Below, piece by piece: positions 13,851 through 21,128 of a stretch of DNA of 21,509 nucleotides. Origin of the DNA: a virus. A program made the position numbers and the translations under genes. Numbering within the stretch: position 1 is the stretch's first letter; the number at the start of each line of letters is the position of its first letter. The notes below the pieces were generated by a model. The model was not told where the DNA came from. It was given only the letters and a program-made list of their open reading frames with translations, and searched no databases. The stretch lies in the IMG/VR virus record IMGVR_UViG_3300017989_000492, positions 1 to 21,509 of that record; one strand, 5' to 3'.

Positions 13851-14258
13851 TTAATAATGTTCCGTGATAGTCAGAGTCGCTATACCGTATGGTTCCAGGA
13901 TCTTGACAAATTCCCTATGGGTTTTACCAGAATTAAGGACAGCACGATTTCCACGGAATTTCCCCCAATGTTCGCCCAACAATATGCATCCAGAGGTGTT
14001 GTGTATTGTGTTCCCAGGATGAAAGAGTATCCCCTCTCGACCTGGTATATCTGCGATGCGCCATGTAGGGCCGAATTTGCCAGACATATATGGGTAGCAA
14101 TAATACTGTTGTGCTGGGATCGAGGAGATCCCTTTACTATTCAATCTGTCTGGGGGCTCAAGCGTTACACAGAATAATTCCTTGTTCAATCGTAACACCC
14201 CAAACGTGCCGTACCTGTAGCGCTCTTCGAGGCGGATAATTTCAATACTTGGTTTCAT
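13851..14258 (-). CDS. DUF5675-family phage protein
   Basis: A 135-residue protein. The pattern matches the DUF5675 family from memory: FCVTLEPPDRLNSKGISSIP, then SGKFGPTWRI, PGREGILFHPGNTIHNTSGC and ILLGE. The conserved His-Pro-Gly-Asn and Gly-Cys-Ile-Leu positions are present. Members are found in phage late regions; function is not established, although lysis-linked roles have been proposed on position. A plus-strand frame over the same bases is a shadow. Family assignment is fairly sure. Confidence 0.75.
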   Translation of the reverse strand: MKPSIEIIRLEERYRYGTFGVLRLNKELFCVTLEPPDRLNSKGISSIPAQQYYCYPYMSGKFGPTWRIADIPGREGILFHPGNTIHNTSGCILLGEHWGKFRGNRAVLNSGKTHREFVKILEPYGIATLTITEHY

Positions 14259-14300
14259 AGTCTTAACCTGGTTATTTCTCCAGTTATTGGTATTTTCATT

Positions 14301-14603
14301 TCACATACCTTTCAATCGAGTTTCGATCGCTGTTAAGCGACTCTCTATGGCCACCTGCCCATTGGCAAAAACATCTTTCGCCTTTTCACGTTTTTTGTCC
14401 ATTGTGAGCAGCAGCTTTTTCAGCTCGTCGAATTTTTGCCCACAGATCTCAGTAGTAACATATCTTGGCTGCTGGGCATCCGTGAACATTGTTGCCCTGT
14501 GACATTTTTCCATTTTTGCGATCCTCATCCAAACCCAGCGGAACATAATAGCGATCAAACCTAAGATACTGCCGGTTGTCAGCACTTGTGATACAACCTC
14601 CAT
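14301..14603 (-). CDS. Small membrane-anchored coiled-coil protein
   Basis: A 100-residue protein with ATG 14603, preceded by GAGGGG at 7 nt; an ATG five codons earlier has no such site. Residues 2-24 (EVVSQVLTTGSILGLIAIMF) form a membrane anchor, and residues about 58-100 (DELKKLLLTMDKKREKAKDV, then VAIESRLTAIETRLKG) are a coiled coil. This anchor-plus-coil layout is seen in spanin-like and other phage lysis proteins; it is the reverse of XhlA, where the coil comes first. Role inferred from layout only. Confidence 0.55.
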   Translation of the reverse strand: MEVVSQVLTTGSILGLIAIMFRWVWMRIAKMEKCHRATMFTDAQQPRYVTTEICGQKFDELKKLLLTMDKKREKAKDVFANGQVAIESRLTAIETRLKGM

Positions 14604-14663
14604 GATGACACCCCTCATGTATTAAAAGGGAGTATCTCCATCGATAATCCCTACCTGCCTATA

Positions 14664-15674
14664 TTAATCAATTAAAATCCCGCGCCCCGCAGCAGCACTT
14701 CCATACTCTGGGGCTTCTTTCGTTTGATGAAGAGGCAGAATCACATCACCGATGCTATTGCCCTCCAACGGAAGACTTGCGATATCAATTTGGTTTGCTG
14801 ACTCAAAGAATTGGGTAAGCACCTCGAAATCGTCTTCATTAGCCATTTCAATGATGGCATCCAGCACATTTTCAGGGATCGCGATATGGGTTTTCCTGGA
14901 GGACTCAAGGATAATTTTGCGACGCTTTTCTTCTATGTCCTGGATAGCGGCCAACTTGCTTTTCACTCGGTCAAACTCTTCTTTCGTATTTTCAGCATGT
15001 TCCCGAAGATGGTCTTCATAGATTGCCGAGGCCTCCAATTTCTCTTGCAACTCGATATTGTGTAGCTGTGTCGATGCAAGCCAACTATCCAAGTACCGTT
15101 CTGCAGTGTCCTCGTTTACCCCGGTCTGGCAGATGTTCTCCAAAATTACATCACGGGTGTTTCCATCAGCATTCTCCAAGAGAAATCCCCTATTTTCGGC
15201 GAATCCAGGATTCAAGACATAATCAAATCCATAGAACGCACTCGTCTGGGTTTTTCCATGGGCACCACCGTCATTGCCCCCCATTGCCCACGAAAACCCG
15301 CCGATTTTTGATTTATTAAGACCAGCGACGATTTTGCCGGATTCATTGTTCTCGATGATTTCCTGGTGATGTTCCACATCCCCTTCTTCATCAATCTCAA
15401 AAAATGTGGTCACATTGCTCGGAACATTTTCCAGAATAACGGTTTGTCCTCCGGGGAGTTTCACTGTCTCCATTTCAGATAAGTTCAATTTGCCCGCGAG
15501 TTGCCGACGGCCGTGGCCAAAATACCCAAAGGCCTCACGCAGTCGGATTCGTTCCCGCGTTTCAGGGGCGAAACAAACGTTTCGGGCCGATTCTAAAACA
15601 TAGTTGCGATGATGCCCTGTGTATTTTCGGCCCTCTCGAAACAGATTGAAATTACATTTGATCACTTGTCCCAT
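14664..15674 (-). CDS. Prohead protease with scaffold-like C-terminus
   Basis: A 336-residue protein. ATG 15674 is favoured by GAGGTG at 7 nt; ATG 15680 is two codons longer. Residues 30-60 contain ETRERIRLREAFGYFGHGRR, an equivalent of the His region of phage prohead proteases. Residues 120-140 contain KIGGFSWAMGGNDGG, which resembles the GFS serine region, and a later segment holds the hydrophobic core YGFDYVLNPGF. Residues about 215-275 are a coiled coil (LQEKLEASAIYEDHLREHAE and on), as in scaffold domains. Its gene directly follows the portal gene with a 23-bp overlap, the usual head-gene order. I infer assembly-time cleavage of capsid precursors. Confidence 0.65.
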   Translation of the reverse strand: MGQVIKCNFNLFREGRKYTGHHRNYVLESARNVCFAPETRERIRLREAFGYFGHGRRQLAGKLNLSEMETVKLPGGQTVILENVPSNVTTFFEIDEEGDVEHHQEIIENNESGKIVAGLNKSKIGGFSWAMGGNDGGAHGKTQTSAFYGFDYVLNPGFAENRGFLLENADGNTRDVILENICQTGVNEDTAERYLDSWLASTQLHNIELQEKLEASAIYEDHLREHAENTKEEFDRVKSKLAAIQDIEEKRRKIILESSRKTHIAIPENVLDAIIEMANEDDFEVLTQFFESANQIDIASLPLEGNSIGDVILPLHQTKEAPEYGSAAAGRGILID

Positions 15675-17244
15675 TGTCATTCACCTCATCCTGTGGTTTC
15701 AGCTTGCTGAATACCAGTTTGAATTTTTCTTCATCCATTTGGAGAAGATCCGTATACACCCAATTATTCATTGCTGCCGGGTCATACCCTTTCATTTCCG
15801 GATCCAAAGTCTGGATCAATTGAGCTACCAGCATAGCGAAGTTTACCCGGGCCTCCCGGTTCTCGGCATCTTCTCTTTCCATGGCAGTGGATACAGAGTT
15901 GAAAACGACTCGCCAGGGCTTTTGACCTGGGAGAAAGGCCTTGTTGAATTTGTAAGCGACATGAATGTCGAAAAGACGCTCCAGACCCGTCAAAAGTGAT
16001 CTCCGTAGCATGCTGGCTTTTATAGCAGCAAGAATGCTGATTCGGAAAAACCCCCCATCTCCAAGCCCCCCGGAAAGCATTTCGCCGAATCCCAGAAGGG
16101 CCGGATCGATCCCTAATGCGGACCCCATACGTTTTATGTGAAACTCCACGTCAGTAAGCGCCTCAATGTTCGGATTGCCTTCCACCGTTGAAATTTCAAG
16201 TCGCCCCTTGCCGTCCCCCCAAATTGGGATAAGTCTGTTGATAGCGGTCTGGATATAACCACGGCGAAACGAATCGATCGCTTTTCGTTCCTCTGTTTTC
16301 TGTAGCTGTTGCGCTACTGTATTCAGATACAGGGCTGCTTTTTGAGGCGTCAGTTTCCCTGTATTCACCCCGACTAACCGCTCAAGGCGTGCCGCATTTT
16401 TCCGTGACATCTTCAATGACTGGATTGCATCCATCAAATCCAGCCAAGGATGGAACGCCGTCTCGATCAGGCTTTGGCCATAGTTCTGTGATTCGACAAG
16501 CCCCTCAGCGCCGTAATCATCCGATGCAATATCAAACGGTATCTCCTCGTACCGCGTGGGCTCTAAATCGGTATTTGTTGACCAATGAGGTATGCGGAAT
16601 ACGATATACTTCCAGGGTTCCATCAACCGGAGACCCCCGCCATAGGGTCCCTGATATGCAGAGGAGAACCCTACCAACTGCCCGGCCCGCTCGTAGATCA
16701 TGTTGAATCGCGGATGGGTATAGAAATCAGAGCGTACGAGTTTTACCCCAGTTTTTTGCCCCCCATAAACCCGGGCAAACCAACACCCGTATTTTGCGGC
16801 ATTGTACGCCCAGGAATGACAGCTTTGGTTAATGACCTCTTTGAACGTATTGCGGAGATCAACCGTTATGGGGTCGTCTTCGTCCGCTGTGCTTTCGATA
16901 GTCACGATTTCGCCCGTGTTCGGGTCGGCGGAAAGGGCATGGGAGATATGCATTTTAATAGCACTATCAATGGTCGGATCGACCGCCATCGTATCCAGAA
17001 TGGCATATTTGGCAAGCCTGTTTTTGGGGAAAACACCCAGGGCGATAGTGTCGTCGTCGCCCATAGTGGACCCTGCCGTTTCTCCGGCCTCGCTGGCCTG
17101 AGTGGGCAGCAACCAATCTGCACCTTCGCCGGTTGTGACCGGCATGTTGTCAATAGGTGTTTTTTCCTCTTCCGGCGTTTGAAATCCTGGAAAGAGGCGC
17201 CGCCATAGTGTTTTTTTGCTTTCAGGCTTGTCTTTTTTTGCCAT
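15652..17244 (-). CDS. Phage portal protein (T4-like/myovirus type)
   Basis: A 530-residue protein of the usual portal length. Typical segments are DPTIDSAIKMHISHAL near residue 90, then YGCWFARVYGG, RLMEPWKYIVFRIPHW and YGQSLIETAFHPWLDLMDAI; after these come RLERLVGVNTGKLTPQKA and GSALGIDPALLGFGEMLSGG. The portal forms the dodecameric DNA gate at one capsid vertex. It is followed by the prohead protease, matching normal head-gene order; terminase and major capsid genes are not in the window. The long plus-strand frames over this gene are shadows. Family level is well supported; exact subtype is not. Confidence 0.8.
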   Translation of the reverse strand: MAKKDKPESKKTLWRRLFPGFQTPEEEKTPIDNMPVTTGEGADWLLPTQASEAGETAGSTMGDDDTIALGVFPKNRLAKYAILDTMAVDPTIDSAIKMHISHALSADPNTGEIVTIESTADEDDPITVDLRNTFKEVINQSCHSWAYNAAKYGCWFARVYGGQKTGVKLVRSDFYTHPRFNMIYERAGQLVGFSSAYQGPYGGGLRLMEPWKYIVFRIPHWSTNTDLEPTRYEEIPFDIASDDYGAEGLVESQNYGQSLIETAFHPWLDLMDAIQSLKMSRKNAARLERLVGVNTGKLTPQKAALYLNTVAQQLQKTEERKAIDSFRRGYIQTAINRLIPIWGDGKGRLEISTVEGNPNIEALTDVEFHIKRMGSALGIDPALLGFGEMLSGGLGDGGFFRISILAAIKASMLRRSLLTGLERLFDIHVAYKFNKAFLPGQKPWRVVFNSVSTAMEREDAENREARVNFAMLVAQLIQTLDPEMKGYDPAAMNNWVYTDLLQMDEEKFKLVFSKLKPQDEVNDNGTSDQM

Positions 17245-17264
17245 TTAGAACCCCAAAGAAAAAG

Positions 17265-17387
17265 TCAAATCATCAACCCCACACATAACCCCAGCACGAA
17301 CCAGAAAGCTCCCATTGCCATCGTAATCAAGTCAGACGGCATAATACGGCATTCTTCGATCCATGCTTTTTTGAATCGCTCAATCAC
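17265..17387 (-). CDS. Tiny membrane protein upstream of the portal gene
   Basis: A 40-residue frame starting at GTG 17387, with GGAGG 7-8 nt upstream, ending at TGA 17265. Residues 19-40 (LITMAMGAFWFVLGLCVGLM) form one hydrophobic helix. It overlaps the previous small ORF by 8 bp and lies 20 bp before the portal gene in the same transcript. Function unknown; the ribosome site makes it likely to be translated. Confidence 0.45.
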   Translation of the reverse strand: MIERFKKAWIEECRIMPSDLITMAMGAFWFVLGLCVGLMI

Positions 17388-17514
17388 TTTCGAACCTCCA
17401 CGTAAAGGCAAAAGCACAGGTAAACCCGTCGATACGCTCATTGCTTTGAATCCACGTTGCGTAATCCAGGGAAATAAAAACCAAAACAGTTGAAAGTTTT
17501 CTGTGTTTCATCAT
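17380..17514 (-). CDS. Tiny hypothetical protein
   Basis: A 44-residue frame beginning MMKHRKLSTVLVFISLDYAT, starting 5 bp after the stop of the 109-residue gene. The basic N-terminus followed by a short hydrophobic stretch resembles a weak signal or anchor. The ribosome site (GTGAGAA) is poor, so translation may depend on coupling. The ending overlaps the next small ORF. Real gene status is uncertain. Confidence 0.35.
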   Translation of the reverse strand: MMKHRKLSTVLVFISLDYATWIQSNERIDGFTCAFAFTWRFESD

Positions 17515-17519
17515 AATTC

Positions 17520-17849
17520 TCACGAAAACGTATAGTACCGGGCAACCCGTTTTATTTGGGCAAAAAACGGTATTTCATCCGCGTACTGTCCGATTTGCCT
17601 TGCCAAAACCTTGCTCCCCGTGAAAACAATCATGGTTTCACCTTTTAAGCGGAATTGAAGTGTCAAACATTCGGTCGCATCGCCCTTTGGATATTTGCTC
17701 GTTAAAATGCGATAGCCGGTAATTTCGATTTCTTCTCCGAGGATGTCTTCAATCTTGCATTTTTTACCTTCCAATGCCGGGGTTTCTTTTGAAAAATCTG
17801 AAAAACATTTACGTTTAGAACGTGACTCTATATCGACAACGGCGCCCAT
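17520..17849 (-). CDS. Small conserved-looking phage protein
   Basis: A 109-residue protein. The central part, CKIEDILGEEIEITGYRILT, then TECLTLQFRLKGETMIVFTG and SKVLARQIGQYADEIPFFAQ, ends in RYYTFS. This strand-rich pattern recurs in small phage proteins of unknown role, some of which are suspected OB-fold or ssDNA-associated proteins; that is recollection and not proof. It lies between the DGR reverse transcriptase block and the portal gene, 3 bp from its upstream neighbour, so it is co-transcribed with both. Confidence 0.6.
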   Translation of the reverse strand: MGAVVDIESRSKRKCFSDFSKETPALEGKKCKIEDILGEEIEITGYRILTSKYPKGDATECLTLQFRLKGETMIVFTGSKVLARQIGQYADEIPFFAQIKRVARYYTFS

Positions 17850-17852
17850 AAT

Positions 17853-18317
17853 TTAAGACCCGCTGACGATGCTGCTTAAAGACACATCTGGTTTTGTTGT
17901 ATCAAACTGGCTGAAATTCCACATAATCAACTCCGGTGTGCTGGATGCCAGGATTTCGGCTTTTTTGGTGTAGTAGTAACCCAAACAACTTTGTATCCAA
18001 GGGAAAATGGCCTTAATGGCTGTTTTAGTTTCTTCCGGCACGTCATCCATTGCGATCATGGCCTGGAACGTCTGCTGTGTACCGGCATCGTAGTAGCCGT
18101 AAATATAGGCCCCAATGTCCTCATTCAGTTTCCGGGCAATCAACGCCTGTTTTTCAGCCAATGACGGGTTTTTAAGAACAAAAAGAGACCGTGCACGGTA
18201 TTGCTGCGTTCCCTCTTCACCCTCACCCACCGTTACCTGCTCAATACAAAATGGCACCCGGTACTGCTGATCATCGTATTTTTCTATATTAGGCTGATCC
18301 ATACTGTAACTGTACAT
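17853..18317 (-). CDS. Hypothetical protein downstream of the DGR reverse transcriptase
   Basis: A 154-residue protein. ATG 18317 has AAAGGAG 7 nt before it and overlaps the end of the reverse transcriptase gene by 29 bp. Residues 25-60 are strand-rich (VPFCIEQVTVGEGEEGTQQY and on), and 55-125 look helical (SLAEKQALIARKLNEDIGAY, KAIFPWIQSCLGYYYTKKAE). Many DGRs carry an accessory Avd protein near the RT, usually about 110-130 residues and a four-helix bundle. This protein is longer and partly strand-rich, so it is not an obvious Avd. It could be a new DGR accessory protein or a structural phage protein that happens to overlap the RT gene. Confidence 0.6.
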   Translation of the reverse strand: MYSYSMDQPNIEKYDDQQYRVPFCIEQVTVGEGEEGTQQYRARSLFVLKNPSLAEKQALIARKLNEDIGAYIYGYYDAGTQQTFQAMIAMDDVPEETKTAIKAIFPWIQSCLGYYYTKKAEILASSTPELIMWNFSQFDTTKPDVSLSSIVSGS

Positions 18318-19368
18318 TTGCCGCTCCTTTCGAATAATAAGGGTTTTTAATATTTAATGCCGTTGCTGCTTCGGCAATCTGTTTTTGTGTCAATGTTGCG
18401 TATTTTCGCCACAGGTTTCGGCCGTTAGCGTGCACAAACCATCCGAAATAACTCATGATCGCGCAAATGTCGCTGTCTGTGGCCTTGTTCTGCTTAACGA
18501 TCTTCGCAGATCGTCTTTTGAATGCCGTTGAAATTGATTTTCGGATTAAAGTGTGGCTGCCAAAAAACCGGTATCCTAAAAAATCAATGCCGCGGATACT
18601 GGTTGGGAATATCTGCCAATCGCCCTTAACGGTCAATTTTAAATTCGTACTGAGGTAGCGTTGAATCTCAAAAAAGAGTGGATGAAGAACGGATTTGTCT
18701 GAATTTAAAACTACGATATCATCACAATAGCGTGCGTAATACCGACAGCGCTTTTTTTCCTTCATCCAGTGATCGAAATATGTGAGATACAGGTTTGCCA
18801 AATACTGGCTGAGGTAATTCCCAATCGGAACTCCCGGAGCACTGTCAATGATTTCATCAAGAAGCCACAGTGTGTCCGGGCATTTTATTTTCTTGCGGAC
18901 AATGGCTTTCAAAACATCATGATTGATGGACTGGTAAAACTTTCGGACATCCAGTTTCAGGCAATAGCTGGTCCCCTGTTCGTCATTAAGAAATCTGTTC
19001 ATCCGTCGCACACCGTCATGAATTCCACGTCCTTTCATGGACGAATATGTGTCTCGAATAAACAACCGCATCCAAATAGGCTCTAAAACATTCATAATGC
19101 AGTGGTGTATGATTCGGTCCGGATAATAAGGCAATTTTGCGATATCGCGCAATTTGTTTCCCTCAACCCTCTGAAACCGTACATATTCAGCATTTCGGAA
19201 TGTCTTGTTTTTGAGTATATTATGAATCCTGGCCACGTATTTCTCCGGGTTTGCGTCGATCATCTTTACTTCTTCGTAAAATCGTTTGCCGCGTCTGGCA
19301 TTTTCATGGGCAAGAAGGATATTGCCCGTGTTATAGATTTTCGGATATAAATTCCCGTATCGCTTCAT
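18289..19368 (-). CDS. DGR reverse transcriptase
   Basis: A 359-residue reverse transcriptase. Palm motifs are LKLDVRKFYQSIN (D140), PIGNYLSQYLANLYL (181-195), YARYCDDIVVLNSD with the YCDD catalytic pair (214-217), and GIDFLGYRFF around 268-277. The IGxxxSQ motif, where group II intron and most other bacterial RTs have QGxxxSP, is the mark of diversity-generating retroelement RTs. The template repeat lies just upstream on the same strand and the variable repeat beyond it, so the element is complete. The enzyme would copy template RNA with errors at adenines. There is no maturase or endonuclease domain. The start has no strong ribosome site, which may keep expression low. Confidence 0.93.
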   Translation of the reverse strand: MKRYGNLYPKIYNTGNILLAHENARRGKRFYEEVKMIDANPEKYVARIHNILKNKTFRNAEYVRFQRVEGNKLRDIAKLPYYPDRIIHHCIMNVLEPIWMRLFIRDTYSSMKGRGIHDGVRRMNRFLNDEQGTSYCLKLDVRKFYQSINHDVLKAIVRKKIKCPDTLWLLDEIIDSAPGVPIGNYLSQYLANLYLTYFDHWMKEKKRCRYYARYCDDIVVLNSDKSVLHPLFFEIQRYLSTNLKLTVKGDWQIFPTSIRGIDFLGYRFFGSHTLIRKSISTAFKRRSAKIVKQNKATDSDICAIMSYFGWFVHANGRNLWRKYATLTQKQIAEAATALNIKNPYYSKGAANVQLQYGSA

Positions 19369-19485
19369 AATACTACTACTGTGCTTGTGTTGCTCCCCAG
19401 ATGTTCAGTTTTGCCTTACCGATCTGTAACGGGAGGCGTTATGTGTTTCGCCAAGTGGCGAGGTTTCGGACGGTCGGTTGATCAC
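19369..19485 (-). ncRNA. DGR spacer between template repeat and reverse transcriptase gene
   Basis: The 117 bp downstream of the template repeat carry no gene. They contain a hairpin, CTCGCC/GGCGAA with loop ACTT (about 19448-19463). In the Bordetella phage DGR the matching spacer RNA is needed to start cDNA synthesis, so this is the likely functional equivalent. Its boundary is approximate. Confidence 0.5.
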
Positions 19486-19616
19486 AAGTAGCTGACCGAC
19501 CGCCGATATTATCATTGCGATTCGAAGCCGTGTTATTCGCATTGCGATAAGCGACCCCCGCATTCGCGCCATTATTGAGGTTGCCCCCTGACAGAAGCGC
19601 CCGCCAACCGGCGGAA
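19486..19616 (-). repeat. DGR template repeat (TR)
   Basis: A 131-bp non-coding copy of the variable repeat, located between the RT gene and the target gene. Read on the minus strand it is dense in AAC/AAT codons (Asn), for example a stretch translating as NLNNGANAGVAYRNANN. It differs from the variable repeat at 21 adenines and 2 other bases. It is the RNA template for mutagenic copying. A frame running through it (19645-19439) is not a protein gene. Confidence 0.92.
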
Positions 19617-19707
19617 TCCGCCCGAAACCCGAGAAAACCGGGCAACCGCGTGCGCCTTGCGCCTTGCGTGTTGTTGCCCTATTCGTTTTGTGAATCAGGT
19701 TCATTTT

Positions 19708-21117
19708 TTAAGCAGCCGACCGACCGCCGACAGCACCATAGCGATCCGAAGCCGCGGCACTCGCAGCGCGATAAGCCACCCCCGCCATCGCGCCAGCATC
19801 GAGGCCGCCCCCCGACAGAAGCGCCCGCCAACCGGCGGAAGAACTCGCGTAGGAATAGTCGGTTATGAATGTATCCGAGCCGCCCCCGGACACGGAAGAC
19901 GGTAGAAACGTATCCGCGTGTAGTGCGGACTGATAACCAGATGTCAGCGGTAGATCAATTCCCATGTCGTCATAATTAGTATCCGTGTCGTCCGCAAAAT
20001 TAGCCGGATTATTACAGACATAGACATTTGCGTCAGTTAGGGGATCACCTACGAATTCGACATTTATCCCGTCAAGCCATTTCCAAAGGTGCCCGTAAAA
20101 ATTCTCAATTCCACGGAATGAATTTGCTATGATGATATCCGGAGTACCTGAGAAATCATTGCTACATCTCAATGCCGATAGTGCATCACCGTATGTCACC
20201 GAGCCGGAGACGTTCCCTAATGTAGCTGTAATCCCGGTTTTACATCGTTTGGCGAGGTCCCATGCGCCGCCCTCTGTGTAACCGGGGATGCCATAGGTTG
20301 CAGACTGACTGTACCAATTCGCATACTCTGTTAAATACAACAGGATCATGGCATGATCGGCCCAGTAGCAATTTTGGTAATAGCTCCCATCCACCGCACA
20401 CGCGGTTCGCAATTCCGTGCGGTTAATGTAGGTCATGGGGATGTAGCCGTAAACGCTATGGATTTTATCCCCTGCCGCATATAAGCTACTGCCAGTTCCG
20501 TCCACATAACTGCCCGCTGTGTCATCATACAGGACACCCTCAAATGCGGAGAAATATTTGTAATCCGATAGATCGCCACCCCCCAGGAACCAAGGATGAT
20601 TCACGCTAAAAACCTGTGACTCATCCGATTTGGTCAGGTAAAACGGGTTGAATCCAATCAACAGGTAACGATAATCCCCGTCAACCTCGTCAATAAACTC
20701 AAACCGTTTGGTCTGGACCATCACTTGGCCGTCCGTACCGTCAATATTTGCAGCATCACCGTTTTCCTTATAATTCGCGTCCTCGGGATGTAAAAAATAC
20801 TGAAAGACTGTCGAGCTATTCAGGATGCAGCGTTTCATCGCCTGTTGGACCGGAAATTCCTGATAGTCAAACGGGACAAACACGCCCGCCGCGACAACCC
20901 CCTTTACCATTGCCGGGGAACTTGCGCTTGTGTCCCATCGGACGCCGTAGGCGGACATGAGACCCATGGTTTCCAGGACATTGCCCAGGGTCGCTGGGCT
21001 GATAACCTTTGCCGCTTCCGACAGTCCCCTTGCTTCCTCTCCGGTTGCATACACGTCTGCGGTTACGCCGTTTAGCGCATCAACAATTCCACCGATTGAT
21101 TTGTTTGTAATAGTCAT
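19708..21117 (-). CDS. DGR target protein with C-terminal lectin fold (receptor-binding type)
   Basis: A 469-residue protein. ATG 21117 is used because AAGGAGG lies 6 nt before it; the frame open to 21153 lacks this. The C-terminal 200 residues follow the pattern of DGR variable proteins with a C-type-lectin/FGE fold: SFRGIENFYGHLWKWLDGIN around 340-360, then SAGWRALLSGG and the variable end GVAYR...GGRSAA. The final 43 codons are the variable repeat. N-terminal residues 1-200 have no family that I recognise and may attach it to the virion. Such proteins display diversified ligand-binding tips on phage tails. The gene starts 12 bp after a fibre-like gene, so the two are likely partners. Confidence 0.85.
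   Translation of the reverse strand: MTITNKSIGGIVDALNGVTADVYATGEEARGLSEAAKVISPATLGNVLETMGLMSAYGVRWDTSASSPAMVKGVVAAGVFVPFDYQEFPVQQAMKRCILNSSTVFQYFLHPEDANYKENGDAANIDGTDGQVMVQTKRFEFIDEVDGDYRYLLIGFNPFYLTKSDESQVFSVNHPWFLGGGDLSDYKYFSAFEGVLYDDTAGSYVDGTGSSLYAAGDKIHSVYGYIPMTYINRTELRTACAVDGSYYQNCYWADHAMILLYLTEYANWYSQSATYGIPGYTEGGAWDLAKRCKTGITATLGNVSGSVTYGDALSALRCSNDFSGTPDIIIANSFRGIENFYGHLWKWLDGINVEFVGDPLTDANVYVCNNPANFADDTDTNYDDMGIDLPLTSGYQSALHADTFLPSSVSGGGSDTFITDYSYASSSAGWRALLSGGGLDAGAMAGVAYRAASAAASDRYGAVGGRSAA
19710..19840 (-). repeat. DGR variable repeat (VR) at the 3' end of the target gene
   Basis: A 131-bp segment aligned without gaps to the template repeat. It ends at the target stop codon. Differences fall almost only where the template has A. 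The final GC-rich stretch, common to both repeats up to the stop codon, is where homing should begin. Fourteen residues differ between the encoded TR and VR sequences. Confidence 0.92.
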
Positions 21118-21128
21118 ATCTTGCCTCC

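Noticed and set aside
13791-14177. A 128-codon plus-strand frame
   Set aside because: It lies over the minus-strand DUF5675-type gene, which has a clear family pattern; the plus frame has no ribosome site or motif.
16585-17208. A 207-codon plus-strand frame
   Set aside because: It is a shadow of the portal gene and shows no family features.
17853-18317. Calling this gene an Avd homologue
   Set aside because: Length and the strand-rich first half do not fit the four-helix Avd fold; kept as unknown.
19439-19645. A 68-codon minus-strand frame with Asn-rich sequence
   Set aside because: This is the DGR template repeat, not a protein gene.
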